The notes under the pieces were generated by a model. It saw only the letters and a program-made list of their open reading frames with translations, had not been told where the DNA came from and ran no database searches. Shown here in pieces: positions 54,881-63,991 of a DNA stretch of 64,000 bases. The DNA lies in contig NZ_MRTH01000009.1 of NCBI RefSeq assembly GCF_001956045.1, positions 62,001 to 126,000 on the forward strand. Reading direction: 5' to 3'. Both the position numbers and the translations under genes were made by a program. This DNA is from Paenibacillus sp. FSL H7-0331 (GTDB lineage: Bacteria; Bacillota; Bacilli; Paenibacillales; NBRC-103111). Each line of letters starts with the position of its first letter. The first letter of the stretch is position 1.

Positions 54881-55213
54881 ATGTCGTTTTTAGTTGCAGC
54901 TGATGCTGCTGCTGCTGGAGATCCGGGACTACAAGGGTATTTGGTTACATACGGTCCGCTTGTACTGATGTTTGTTGTGTTGTATTTCTTATTGATTCGT
55001 CCTCAACAAAAGCGTCAAAAAACTCGCGGTATGATGCTGGGTAATTTGAAAAAAGGCGATAAAGTCGTAACGATTGGTGGCCTTCATGGTACTATTCTGG
55101 AGATTTCCGACGATACGATCGTTTTACGAGTTAATGATGTGACGAAGCTTACATTCGAACGTTCAGCAATCAATGCCGTTTCGAACCAACCTGCCGTAGA
55201 TGAGAAGAAATAG
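54881..55213 (+). CDS. yajC: Preprotein translocase subunit YajC
   Basis: A small SecDF-associated membrane protein, 110 aa. One TM helix (about 24-42; VLMFVVLYFLLIRPQQKRQK) is followed by the conserved cytoplasmic domain with LKKGDKVVTIGGLHGTI. AAAGGGGAG precedes the ATG. A terminator follows, before a minus-strand gene. Confidence 0.95.
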   Translation: MSFLVAADAAAAGDPGLQGYLVTYGPLVLMFVVLYFLLIRPQQKRQKTRGMMLGNLKKGDKVVTIGGLHGTILEISDDTIVLRVNDVTKLTFERSAINAVSNQPAVDEKK

Positions 55214-55226
55214 GTTGCTGTAAGGG

Positions 55227-55267
55227 AAAATGCGAGCCTCCACTGATATGGATGGACTCGCATTTTT
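55227..55267. terminator. Bidirectional terminator after yajC
   Basis: AAAATGCGAG...TCCA paired with TGGA...CTCGCATTTTT, flanked by A and T runs. Lies between convergent genes. Confidence 0.85.
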
Positions 55268-55275
55268 GTTGTACG

Positions 55276-55635
55276 TTATTTTTTGAAGTTAATGCCGAGG
55301 ATGCCTCCGAGTGCACCTGATACAAGTGTCAGCGCTGTCAGGTACAAGGTTTGTTGACTAAATCCGGCATCATAAGTCAGAAATCCAATGAGCCATATGA
55401 TACAGGTGTACACCAACCCAAGCATGCCTCCGTGATACCAGCCTTTAGTTCCACTTCGTTTGCCCGCTGTCATGCCACCGATCAGCATGGCTATTCCATG
55501 AATGGACATGGTGTAGCTGTACAATGAGCTTTCCTGTAAATTGGTCGCAAGCATCAGCAGCGAGGTCATAAGTGTTCCGAGCAGCATGAATATCATAGCA
55601 ACCATTAATCCGGATAATAAGGGGGAGGACTTCAT
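55276..55635 (-). CDS. TIGR04086 family membrane protein (YrzE-like)
   Basis: 119 aa with four hydrophobic helices. A GMTAGKRSGTKGWYHGG loop and the glycine-rich end SGALGGILGINFKK fit the TIGR04086 family often found near yajC and spoVB. Function unknown. SD AAAGGAAGAG before the ATG. In B. subtilis the related yrzE also lies between yajC (yrbF) and spoVB. Confidence 0.8.
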   Translation of the reverse strand: MKSSPLLSGLMVAMIFMLLGTLMTSLLMLATNLQESSLYSYTMSIHGIAMLIGGMTAGKRSGTKGWYHGGMLGLVYTCIIWLIGFLTYDAGFSQQTLYLTALTLVSGALGGILGINFKK

Positions 55636-55772
55636 TCCGGCTCTCTTCCTTTCAGATAGAGGTTCTTATCATCATTGTATGGGCCCGTACATAAAATTAG
55701 TACAGGTTGATCCGTTCCTGCACAATCAAAAATCGGGGAATGGCATTATTGTGAGTGAAAGGAAGTGATTGT

Positions 55773-57074
55773 ATGGGTACGGTTCACACCCTTGCCAACT
55801 GGCAGGTACTAGCTGCTATTATTATTGCTTTATTCACTTTAATTTGGATTGTCACTGGACTGATTCATCGCACGTATGTAGCGCTTGGCGCCGGACTGCT
55901 GATGGTCGTATTGGGCATTGTTGAAGCTGGATCGGTCTTTTGGTACCATCTGCCCTGGCAGGCGATTGGGCTTTTGATGGGCTTGATGATTATGATCGGA
56001 TTGACAAATCGAACGGGCGTTTTTGCGTATGCGGCTGCCAAAGCAGCGCAGAGCTCGAAGGGAAGGCCGTCCATCCTGCTTATTGCTCTGGCGCTGCTAA
56101 GCACCGTAACAGCCGCTTGGCTGGATAATTTAACCGCTATTTTATTGCTCATTCCAGTTACCATTTCCATCGCCAAGGTGATGAAAATCAGTGCGGTTCC
56201 TTTCGTGATCACTATCATAATAACCGCGAATCTGGGTGGTACAGCGACGATGATTGGCAGTCTGCCCAATAGTATCATTGGAACAAAGGCCGGACTGACC
56301 TTTAATGATTTCTTGATGAATCTCGTGCCTCCTGTGCTTATCATTTGGATAGTGACGGTAGGACTGTTGAGCCTTATTTATGCAAAAAGCTGGAGGACTA
56401 CACAAATTTCGATGGTTGAACTGATGTCCATACAACCAGGCTCCTATGTTAAGGACAAAGGATTGGTTATTAAGGTCTTGACGGTATGGGCTCTTGTTCT
56501 GGCCTCTTTCATGCTGCATCCGCTGCTGCACTTTGAGGTAGCCTATGTAGCGTTAGCAGGCGCAGTATTGATGTCTCTGGTCAATTATAAAACGTACAGC
56601 TGGACTGAGATTTACAGCTCTGTGGATTGGAACACCTTATTATACATTTGTGGTTTGTTCATTGTAGTTGGCGGGCTCATCGAAGCTGGTATTGTTCAAA
56701 TTATCGTGGTAAAAGCAATGGAGCTTACCTCTGGTAATTTGATGTATGTCTCGATGCTGATTCTATGGTTAACAGGACTGGTTTCAGCAACAACGGATCA
56801 CACCATGTTTGTTGCACTAATGGTTCCCATCATTCAGGATCTGGGTTTACAATCCCAAGGTGCATTACATCCACTATGGTGGTCATTAGCACTTGGGGCG
56901 GGATTAGGGGGCAGTGGTACATTAGTTGGGGCAACAGGCAATCTAATTGCGGCTGGACTCGCTGGTAGAGCAGGGCATCCCATCTCATTCGGAGCTTTTT
57001 TGAAAGCAGGAGCGCCAATTACGCTGGTCTCGCTTTTAATAGCAACCGCTTATGTGAGCTATATGTATTATTAA
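55773..57074 (+). CDS. ArsB/NhaD (SLC13-like ion transporter) superfamily permease
   Basis: 433 aa from ATG 55773 (AAAGGAAGTG upstream; GTG 55755 overlaps the SD). Eleven to twelve hydrophobic helices. NLGGTATMIGSLPNSIIG and its C-terminal counterpart GLGGSGTLVGATGNLIAAG are the paired NxGGxxTxxG substrate motifs of the ArsB/NhaD group. These proteins carry arsenite, Na+/H+, silicon or organic anions, and the substrate cannot be settled here. No arsC or arsR partner nearby, so arsenite is not favoured. Confidence 0.82.
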   Translation: MGTVHTLANWQVLAAIIIALFTLIWIVTGLIHRTYVALGAGLLMVVLGIVEAGSVFWYHLPWQAIGLLMGLMIMIGLTNRTGVFAYAAAKAAQSSKGRPSILLIALALLSTVTAAWLDNLTAILLLIPVTISIAKVMKISAVPFVITIIITANLGGTATMIGSLPNSIIGTKAGLTFNDFLMNLVPPVLIIWIVTVGLLSLIYAKSWRTTQISMVELMSIQPGSYVKDKGLVIKVLTVWALVLASFMLHPLLHFEVAYVALAGAVLMSLVNYKTYSWTEIYSSVDWNTLLYICGLFIVVGGLIEAGIVQIIVVKAMELTSGNLMYVSMLILWLTGLVSATTDHTMFVALMVPIIQDLGLQSQGALHPLWWSLALGAGLGGSGTLVGATGNLIAAGLAGRAGHPISFGAFLKAGAPITLVSLLIATAYVSYMYY

Positions 57075-57097
57075 TACAAGCTTCTTAATAACTTGGC

Positions 57098-57136
57098 AAA
57101 CAGCCGTGCTCGTCTTGATGACGAATACGGCTGTTT
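57098..57136. terminator. Inverted repeat between convergent genes
   Basis: AAACAGCCGT paired with ACGGCTGTTT, with inner CGTC/GACG. No real T-run on either side, so termination strength is uncertain. Confidence 0.55.
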
Positions 57137-57174
57137 GGGTATTGACAGATTGCTGGCGTACCTAACGGTTACCG

Positions 57175-58071
57175 TTACACCTGTGTTTGTGTAACGTCTT
57201 CGTGAATGAATTGTTTTTGTTTCCATTTACGAACCAATACACCGTGTGTAGGTGAAAATAACAAAGCCAGAACGAAGAAGAAGCCTGCTATACTGATCAT
57301 GCTTCCGGCAATCGAGGCGTCTAGTAGATGAGCGACATAATAGCCAATAATGGAGCAGAAGCAGCCAATGATGATGCTGTAGATGATCATCTTGCTTAAT
57401 TTTTCTGTAAGCAGATAGGCTGTTGCGGGAGGTATGACGAGCATACCTACAACGAGGATAGCGCCGACACTTTCAAAGGATGCTACGGTACTGATAGAAA
57501 CGAGGCCCATCAACAGGTAATGAAACAAAACAACCGGAATTCCTACCGCAGCAGCCATTGCCGGGTCAAACGAGCAAATTTTGAACTGCTTGTAGAACAA
57601 GGAGATCACAATAACAGTGAGCAGCAGAGCCAGACCGACACCCCAAACCGCTTTGGGTCCGATCTCAATCCCACCGATATGAAGTGTATTCCAGGGTACA
57701 TAAGCAATTTCCCCATACAGCACACAGTCGAGATCGAGATCAATATCCTTGGTAAAAATGCTGATCAGAACAACCCCAACTGCGAAAAGTGCAGTAAACA
57801 CAACACCAATCGCTGCATCGGATTGCACACCGCTATGATGGAACAATTGAATCAGAAAGACGGTTATGAGACCAATCGCCGCAGCGCCAAGCATCATAAA
57901 TAAAGAGTCTCTGGAACCGGTGATCAGAAAGGCTATGACGATACCAGGAAGTACGGCATGACTGATTGCATCTCCTATCATCGCCATCTTTCGCAGCACT
58001 AGGAAGCAGCCTACAATTCCACAGGTGCTGGCGACCAAAGCTCCCGTTAGTATAATCCAGAAGGTGCTCAT
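57175..58071 (-). CDS. mntD: Metal ABC transporter permease (MntD-like)
   Basis: A 298-aa ABC-3 family permease with eight or so helices. CFLVLRKMAMIGDAISHAVL is the family's N-terminal motif and SVGAILVVGMLVIPPATAYL the late helix motif. It overlaps mntC by 4 bp (ATGA). Last gene of the minus-strand metal importer. The two different permeases in one operon match the MntC-MntD arrangement of B. subtilis manganese uptake. Confidence 0.88.
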   Translation of the reverse strand: MSTFWIILTGALVASTCGIVGCFLVLRKMAMIGDAISHAVLPGIVIAFLITGSRDSLFMMLGAAAIGLITVFLIQLFHHSGVQSDAAIGVVFTALFAVGVVLISIFTKDIDLDLDCVLYGEIAYVPWNTLHIGGIEIGPKAVWGVGLALLLTVIVISLFYKQFKICSFDPAMAAAVGIPVVLFHYLLMGLVSISTVASFESVGAILVVGMLVIPPATAYLLTEKLSKMIIYSIIIGCFCSIIGYYVAHLLDASIAGSMISIAGFFFVLALLFSPTHGVLVRKWKQKQFIHEDVTQTQV

Positions 58072-59003
58072 CCCACTTCACCTCTCTGCTCCAGTTGTAG
58101 TGTGTTTTCCTCTTGCAGTACATGGTTGCGAACCGAGGCGCGAACGAGCAGCTTGGAGATGACACCCCTGCGGGGAGCGGCTAATAATGAGAGGACAAAG
58201 AGGGCGGTCGCCGCAAGCACAGTTAAGGGGCCCGTCGGTAAATTGTTGCCGCTCGCGCTGATCAAAGTGCCTATGAAACCACTCAGGGCACCGAACAATC
58301 CTGATATCACAATCATGATACCAAGCTTATCGGTCCAATACCGTGCGGATACAGCTGGGGTAATGAGTAGAGCAGCCATTAGAACGACGCCTACCGCTTG
58401 GATTCCCACAACGACGGCTATGACTATGAGAAACATAATTAACTGCTCCAGAAAGGCAACAGGGTACCCCATACCGCGGGCAAATCCGGGATCAAAGCTG
58501 ACCAGCTTGAATTCCTTGAACAATAGCGCACTGACGCTGAGCAAGAGCAGACAAATGATCGAAATAGTAATCACATCGGATCTAACCATCGAAGCGGCCT
58601 GACCAAACAGGAATTTATCCAAGCCACTTTGATTACCGCTCCCGCTGTGCTGGATCTGCGTGAGCAGCACGATACCGAATCCAAAAAACACAGAGAGTAC
58701 GATAGCGAGCGCGGAGTCCTGCTTGATTCGGGTATGCCGTGTCACATAGCCAATTCCGAATGTAGCAATGATTCCTGCAATAGCTGCCCCAACCAGAAAC
58801 AGAAGAATGGACTTGGAGCCGGTCAACATAAAAGTGATGCAAATTCCGGGAAGTGCCGCATGCGATAATGCATCTCCCATTAAGGATTGCTTACGCAAAT
58901 AGGCAAAGCAGCCGATAACGCCACTGCTTAATCCAAGCAGCATACAACCGAGCAGTATCCACTGTGTATTCGGATCGAGAAATAATTGAAACCACGAGAA
59001 CAT
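58068..59003 (-). CDS. mntC: Metal ABC transporter permease (MntC-like)
   Basis: 311 aa, ABC-3 family, about eight helices. CFAYLRKQSLMGDALSHAAL and QAVGVVLMAALLITPAVSAR are the family motifs. ATG 59003 with GAGG 8-9 nt upstream is preferred to GTG 59012, which lies directly on the SD. It lies 5 bp after the ATPase gene and overlaps mntD. Pairs with MntD as a heterodimeric channel. Confidence 0.88.
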   Translation of the reverse strand: MFSWFQLFLDPNTQWILLGCMLLGLSSGVIGCFAYLRKQSLMGDALSHAALPGICITFMLTGSKSILLFLVGAAIAGIIATFGIGYVTRHTRIKQDSALAIVLSVFFGFGIVLLTQIQHSGSGNQSGLDKFLFGQAASMVRSDVITISIICLLLLSVSALLFKEFKLVSFDPGFARGMGYPVAFLEQLIMFLIVIAVVVGIQAVGVVLMAALLITPAVSARYWTDKLGIMIVISGLFGALSGFIGTLISASGNNLPTGPLTVLAATALFVLSLLAAPRRGVISKLLVRASVRNHVLQEENTLQLEQRGEVG

Positions 59004-59008
59004 ACCTT

Positions 59009-59773
59009 TCACCTCGTATCTATAAGTAATGCCGAGCGGTTATCGTGATCCAGCATCGTGAGTCGGCCACCATATGTTTCCTGGAGCTTAGCCGATGTAA
59101 AAGCATGCTCCGTTGGACCAAAGGCAATGATCTGTACATTCAGCAGCATGACCCAATCAAAATACTCCTTCACTGTGGCGAGATCATGATGGACGACCAG
59201 CACAGTCTTTTTTTGCATTTTCAACTCGTTCAGCAGTGTGATAATAGCTTTTTCTGTAGCGGCATCGACACCAACAAACGGTTCATCCATAAAGTACAAC
59301 TGAGCATCTTGAGCCAAGGCCCTTGCCAAAAAAATCCGCTGCTGCTGACCGCCGGAGAGCTGACTGATTTGCCGATCTGCAAAGTCAGCCATACCGACCT
59401 TTTCAAGGCATTCCATGGCGATTTTCTTTTCAGCCTTGCCGGGACGTTTAAACCATCCCAGATGTCCATAACGTCCCATCATGACGACATCAAGCGCATG
59501 GGTAGGGAAATCCCAGTCAACGGATTCACGCTGCGGTACATAGCCGACAAGATTCCTTTGTTCTGCATAGGGACGTCCGTAGATAGATACGTCACCTGTC
59601 AGGCTTGGAATCAGTCCGAGCGCAGCCTTGATTAAAGTTGATTTTCCAGCGCCATTCGGACCAACAATTCCAATCAGCTTTCCCTCAGGTGCTTCAAAGG
59701 TAACATTGCGAAGTACAGGCTTCTTTAAATACGCGACAGACATATTCGTAATTTGCAGCGGCGTTGTGCTCAT
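59009..59773 (-). CDS. mntB: Metal ABC transporter ATP-binding protein (MntB-like)
   Basis: 254-aa ATPase. Walker A GPNGAGKST, signature LSGGQQQRIFLARAL, Walker B QLYFMDEPFVGVD, and the switch His in VLVVHHDLATVKEYFDWV. YVPQRESVDWDFPTHALDVV is typical of Mn/Zn/Fe importers. It follows the binding-protein gene by 21 bp in the operon. Confidence 0.93.
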   Translation of the reverse strand: MSTTPLQITNMSVAYLKKPVLRNVTFEAPEGKLIGIVGPNGAGKSTLIKAALGLIPSLTGDVSIYGRPYAEQRNLVGYVPQRESVDWDFPTHALDVVMMGRYGHLGWFKRPGKAEKKIAMECLEKVGMADFADRQISQLSGGQQQRIFLARALAQDAQLYFMDEPFVGVDAATEKAIITLLNELKMQKKTVLVVHHDLATVKEYFDWVMLLNVQIIAFGPTEHAFTSAKLQETYGGRLTMLDHDNRSALLIDTR

Positions 59774-59794
59774 CGTTCATTCTCCTTTTTGAAC

Positions 59795-60766
59795 TTATTT
59801 TAGGGCTTTGACGATCGTATTGACATTGTGACGAACCATCCCGAGATAGGTGCCTTCAGGTGTACCGGATTCACCCATAGCATCGGAAAACAGCTCACCG
59901 CCGATAGTCAATTCGTGGCCCTTTTCCTTGGCTCCTTGAATAACGGCATCGATCGCTTTTCGAGGAACACTGGACTCAATAAATACGGCTTTTATTTTAT
60001 TTTTGACAAGAAAATCACGCAGGTCTGTGACATCCTTGGTTCCTGCCTCGGATGCTGTGCTCATGCCTTGCAGACCCATTACCTTAACTCCGTAAGCATC
60101 TCCAAAATATCCGAACGCATCGTGCGCGGTAACGAGCACTCGGCTTTGCTCTGGTATCGATTTAATCTGTTCAGCTACCTCCTTATGCAGGACATCCAAC
60201 TGCTTGAGATAGGCTTCTGCATTTTTCCTGTAATCCTCGCTGTGTGTTGGATCTTTCTTGATCAGAGTGTCACGAATCGATTCCGCTGCCTGCATCCAGT
60301 GTCTGACATCAAACCAAATGTGTGGGTCGAATTCACTGTCCATTTCGGCACCGGAACGCAGCTTGGAGCGATCGATTTTTTCGGATACAGCGACAGTTGT
60401 TTTCTTTTTGGCCATCTTTTCGAAAATCTCGCCCATTTTCCCTTCAAGATGAAGACCATTGTAGAAAATAACGTCGGCATTATCCAGCTTTTGAATATCT
60501 CCCTGTGAGGCTTTATACAGATGGGGATCAACACCAGGCTTCATCAAACCTGTAACTGCAACATGATCTCCACCAATCTGCTGCACTACGTCTGTAATCA
60601 TGCCTATGGTGGTTGTTACCTTGAGCTTAGGCTCACCGGATGCCGGTTTGCCAGACGTATCGATGGTGGAGCAAGCGGCTATAAAGGCCATAAAACTTAT
60701 ACTGCATACAATAAAAATTAACTTATGAAGAGCTGAGGATGCTTGTTTCTGACTTACCTTCATCAT
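59795..60766 (-). CDS. mntA: Metal-binding lipoprotein of ABC importer (MntA-like)
   Basis: 323 aa from ATG 60766, with GGAG 8 nt before. Lipobox FIAAC gives a lipidated Cys. Cluster A-I (ZnuA/TroA) fold: metal ligands are likely His in GVDPHLYKASQGD, His in DPHIWFDVRHW, Glu in IESSVPRK and Asp in GELFSDAMG. The long His-rich loop of zinc-specific members is missing. His-His-Glu-Asp ligands and the MntABCD order favour manganese, though iron or zinc remain possible. First gene of the operon. Confidence 0.88.
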   Translation of the reverse strand: MMKVSQKQASSALHKLIFIVCSISFMAFIAACSTIDTSGKPASGEPKLKVTTTIGMITDVVQQIGGDHVAVTGLMKPGVDPHLYKASQGDIQKLDNADVIFYNGLHLEGKMGEIFEKMAKKKTTVAVSEKIDRSKLRSGAEMDSEFDPHIWFDVRHWMQAAESIRDTLIKKDPTHSEDYRKNAEAYLKQLDVLHKEVAEQIKSIPEQSRVLVTAHDAFGYFGDAYGVKVMGLQGMSTASEAGTKDVTDLRDFLVKNKIKAVFIESSVPRKAIDAVIQGAKEKGHELTIGGELFSDAMGESGTPEGTYLGMVRHNVNTIVKALK

Positions 60767-60802
60767 TGTGATCACTCCTTAAAATGTTTTCTGGATACAA
60801 AT

Positions 60803-60833
60803 ATTTTGGTGTAGGGAAACAATTAGGGCAAAA
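60803..60833 (-). promoter_or_regulatory. Promoter and candidate metalloregulator site of the mnt operon
   Basis: On the minus strand TTGCCC (60831-60826), 17 nt, CAAAAT (60808-60803). The spacer region holds the plus-strand sequence GGGAAACAATTAGGGCAAAA (60814-60833), loosely like MntR/DtxR-type boxes. A second palindrome, TTTCCTTTGGGAAA, is at 60921-60934. Both assignments are tentative. Confidence 0.4.
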
Positions 60834-61038
60834 AAATAGGCTCGAACCTATATCTATATGCATTTTATCCTACAGCAAAAATGTTTGCCATGCAACAATT
60901 ATTTTCCGTAAGACAAATAATTTCCTTTGGGAAACATTTGAACGCTATGCTGGCAACAATTCGCAAATCAACTTGAGTATGAGGGGTATACATAGAGGTC
61001 ACAATAGGCTTGGAATATGCTCAGGAGGGTCAACCCAT

Positions 61039-61707
61039 ATGCTGATGCTTTTTTTTCGCACCATTTTCGTGTACTTTATTGTGTTTGTTACGATGAGAAT
61101 TATGGGAAAAAGAGAAATTGGCAAGCTGTCCGTTTTTGATTTGGTGATTTCGATCATGATTGCAGAAATTGCTGTATTTGTACTTGAGGATATGAATAAG
61201 TCGCTTATGGATGGTATTTTGCCGATGTTCACGCTGGTAGGGGTTCAACTGATCATTGCCTATCTGTCTTTAAAAAATGAAAAGATTCGCAGACTTTTTG
61301 AAGGCAAGAGCTCATTGATTATTGAGAATGGAAAACTCAACCGTGAGGAGATGAGACGACAGCGCTATAATCTGGATGACTTGTTGCTGCAGCTGCGTCA
61401 AAGTAAAGTGATGGACGTAGCCAATGTCGAGTTCGCCATTCTCGAGCCCTCGGGCAAGCTCACTGTCGTCGAGAAAAAGGAATCTGCTGCAGCACCCGCC
61501 GAGGGGAAAAGTGTTTTCCGTTACGAGGGCTTGCCGTTACCACTGATTATGGATGGCAAGGTGCAGGATGAGAATCTGGAGAAGCTGGGGAAAACACGGT
61601 TCTGGCTTAAGAGTGAACTTCAGCTGCAAGGAATCAAAGAGTTCAAGGATGTATTCTTCTGTACTTTTGATCACCGTGGAAAATGGTTTGTGGACCGCCG
61701 CAGGTAA
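61039..61707 (+). CDS. DUF421 (YetF/YrbG-like) membrane protein
   Basis: 222 aa from ATG 61039, with CAGGAGGG about 9 nt before; the frame is open far upstream without homology. Three N-terminal helices (about 1-80) are followed by a cytoplasmic alpha/beta domain. RIMGKREIGKLSVFDLVISI is the family signature, and REEMRRQRYNLDDLLLQLRQ is the conserved later motif. Function unclear. A DUF421 gene (yrbG) is also next to spoVB in B. subtilis, from memory. Confidence 0.9.
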   Translation: MLMLFFRTIFVYFIVFVTMRIMGKREIGKLSVFDLVISIMIAEIAVFVLEDMNKSLMDGILPMFTLVGVQLIIAYLSLKNEKIRRLFEGKSSLIIENGKLNREEMRRQRYNLDDLLLQLRQSKVMDVANVEFAILEPSGKLTVVEKKESAAAPAEGKSVFRYEGLPLPLIMDGKVQDENLEKLGKTRFWLKSELQLQGIKEFKDVFFCTFDHRGKWFVDRRR

Positions 61708-61710
61708 CAT

Positions 61711-61733
61711 CTTATTCACTAGCTTTGAATAAG
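61711..61733. terminator. Short inverted repeat between DUF421 gene and spoVB
   Basis: CTTATTCA, 7-nt loop, TGAATAAG. No strong T-run. Lies between convergent genes. Confidence 0.45.
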
Positions 61734-61734
61734 T

Positions 61735-63300
61735 TTACTTGATAAGCTTGCGTCCAAGCAGAAGAACACGCGTCAGATCACTGCGGTCAATAAGTCGCAA
61801 CAGAACTGAACAGGATAAGTAGATAATCACGCCAGTGATACACGATACCGCGAAACGCACAGCTTCGACATCCATCCAGTGCGTATACATCAGGATATAG
61901 CTGCACCAGCCCGATACCAGCATGGCTAAGCCGACCTTGGCAAAGTCAATCATCTGCATCCGGAAATGAAGCAGTCTTACCACACTGTGCCAATGCAGTA
62001 CCGTCACGAGCATGATATTGATATTGATAGCCATTACAGCCCCGAGAATGCCAAACTGAGGCTGACCTGCAAGTCCGACTATAAGAGCAAGCTTGATCAC
62101 TGAGCCAATTAATGTATTAACCAAAGCCGAGCCGGGTCGATTCAATGCCTGCAGGCTGGCTTGCAGGGGTGCCTGAAAATAAATAAAGAGAGCCACCGGA
62201 GCCATCATTTTCAACATAGGAGCGATTTGGCTTTGTCCATACATCAGATCACAAAGCGGCTCGGCCAATACAAACATAATCATGACAAAAGGGGCTCCTG
62301 TAACTAAGGCTAGCTTGAGTGATTGATGAAGCCGATTATGAATGGTTTGCATATCGTTACGTGCGGCCGCTTCCGACAATGAGGGAATGAGCGAAACGGA
62401 TAAGGAGTAGGTCAACGCGCTTGGAAGCAGCAGAATCGGAATAATCATACCCTGAAGCATCCCATATTGTGCTGTCGCCAGCTTGGTTGCAATTCCTGCC
62501 GCGGCGAGACTGCGAATAATGAGAATCGATTCAAGAAAATAAGAGCATGAGCCTACCAGCTTACTTCCGGTGATGGGCATGGCCAGCTTCAAGAGATGTT
62601 TCAGATTTGCCAAACGGCCGACAAGCGGCACGCTTCCGATTTTTGCAATGGGAAAAGGGGTTGTCTGGCTGCGACTGCGTCGATAATAGAGGTATAGTAC
62701 CAACAGAGCAACGGCTTCTCCCACCATGACTCCAGCCATTGCTCCTGCGGCCGCGTATTCAATACCATAAGGAAGCAAGGCATAGGCAAAGGCGAGCACA
62801 GTGAAAATACGTATGAACGTTTCTGCTACCTGTGATACTGCAGTCGGGATCATATTTTGTCTGCCCTGAAAGTAACCGCGCAGCACAGAGCCAATTCCGA
62901 CCAAAATGATAATTGGAGTCATACACAAGAAGGTGTAATAGACTCTGGAATCGGTTAGCAAATGGTTGGCAATCCATTGTGCGCCAAGCAGACTGGCCAG
63001 AGTGAACAGGATAGCGAGCGACACCGTAAGTGTCATCGCCAGCCGGAGTATGCGTCTGATTCTGCTTTCATTATTTTCTGCTTCTGCTTCAGCAATAAGC
63101 TTGGCGACAGCAATCGGTATGCCTCCGGTTATTAAGGTTAAAATAACAATCATAAACGGGAAACCCATTTGATATAACCCCACGCCTTCTGCTCCGATAA
63201 GTCTGGGCAGCGTAATTCGGGGAATAAAGCCAAGAATACGATTTACAATTCCTGCTGCCAGTAATATAAGCGTTCCCTTCAAAAACGATTGTTTGGTCAC
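61735..63300 (-). CDS. spoVB: Stage V sporulation protein B (MOP/MATE-type flippase)
   Basis: 521 aa with about 14 hydrophobic helices. GTLILLAAGIVNRILGFIPR and RLIGAEGVGLYQMGFPFM, with GIPIAVAKLIAEAEAENNES, are the polysaccharide-biosynthesis/MOP motifs of SpoVB. It is needed for spore cortex formation, probably as a lipid II or precursor flippase. Start GTG 63300 with AAGGA upstream. Other MOP members such as MurJ/YtgP-like proteins are the alternative, but neighbours (DUF421, ComN-like) favour SpoVB. Confidence 0.88.
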   Translation of the reverse strand: MTKQSFLKGTLILLAAGIVNRILGFIPRITLPRLIGAEGVGLYQMGFPFMIVILTLITGGIPIAVAKLIAEAEAENNESRIRRILRLAMTLTVSLAILFTLASLLGAQWIANHLLTDSRVYYTFLCMTPIIILVGIGSVLRGYFQGRQNMIPTAVSQVAETFIRIFTVLAFAYALLPYGIEYAAAGAMAGVMVGEAVALLVLYLYYRRSRSQTTPFPIAKIGSVPLVGRLANLKHLLKLAMPITGSKLVGSCSYFLESILIIRSLAAAGIATKLATAQYGMLQGMIIPILLLPSALTYSLSVSLIPSLSEAAARNDMQTIHNRLHQSLKLALVTGAPFVMIMFVLAEPLCDLMYGQSQIAPMLKMMAPVALFIYFQAPLQASLQALNRPGSALVNTLIGSVIKLALIVGLAGQPQFGILGAVMAININIMLVTVLHWHSVVRLLHFRMQMIDFAKVGLAMLVSGWCSYILMYTHWMDVEAVRFAVSCITGVIIYLSCSVLLRLIDRSDLTRVLLLGRKLIK

Positions 63301-63460
63301 ATCGATTCCTTCTTCCTCCCGAGACTACTAACATGGATATGCAGTACCTGTCCCTATGCATGCACAATATTTAACATGGAGATCAGGATACAGAAGGAAA
63401 ATCCTGCTTGGCAGCGAATATGAGTAAGAGGAAGATGGTTTAGGGCAGGAGGTTGTGAAG

Positions 63461-63991
63461 GTGGAGCATGATGGGCGCAAGGAAGAGCAGGATGCTCAGC
63501 ATTCAGAAGATCAAACGAAGCAAGAAACTATCGAGCAAAAACAGACTTTTCTTGAGCTGACTACGGAAACCGAATTGGACGAGACAGCAGCCGATGTGCA
63601 ACAGACAGATCCTCTTGTAATTGGACAGGAGGACATTCCTGAGGTCATTATGACTAATGACGATGTTAGTGACGATGTCGAGGAGCTTGAAGATGGTGAG
63701 GAATTGGAAGCTTTCTCAAGTGAGGAGCTTGATGAGGAGCCTGTTACATTATCGGAAATGGAACTTAACGAGCTAATTGAGAGCATCTGTACAAGTAAGG
63801 CGGAGGAATTTAGAATGATCGGCTATGAGCATGTTACCGGTAGAGAAATCTGGGAATGCGTTAGCGATAAATATCAGAAAACAGGGATGCCTGCGCTTCA
63901 TCAAATTGTGAATGACATTTTGTCGTTAAAGGTGACGAAATTTATGAACTGGATGACGATGAGTATATATAAAAGCAACCCTTTCGCTTAG
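63461..63991 (+). CDS. ComN-like post-transcriptional regulator with acidic N-terminal extension
   Basis: 176 aa from GTG 63461 (AGGAGG 8 nt before; GTG 63455 is too close). The last ~75 residues (LNELIESICTSKAEEFRMIG, VTGREIWECVSDKYQ, LKVTKFMNWMTMSIYKSNPF) match the Post_transc_reg family of B. subtilis ComN/YrzD, which acts on comE mRNA. The first ~100 residues are an extra, very acidic, low-complexity region (DDVEELEDGEELE) absent from the short B. subtilis protein. It diverges from spoVB across about 160 bp in which no clear element was seen. The window ends shortly after its stop. Confidence 0.8.
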   Translation: MEHDGRKEEQDAQHSEDQTKQETIEQKQTFLELTTETELDETAADVQQTDPLVIGQEDIPEVIMTNDDVSDDVEELEDGEELEAFSSEELDEEPVTLSEMELNELIESICTSKAEEFRMIGYEHVTGREIWECVSDKYQKTGMPALHQIVNDILSLKVTKFMNWMTMSIYKSNPFA

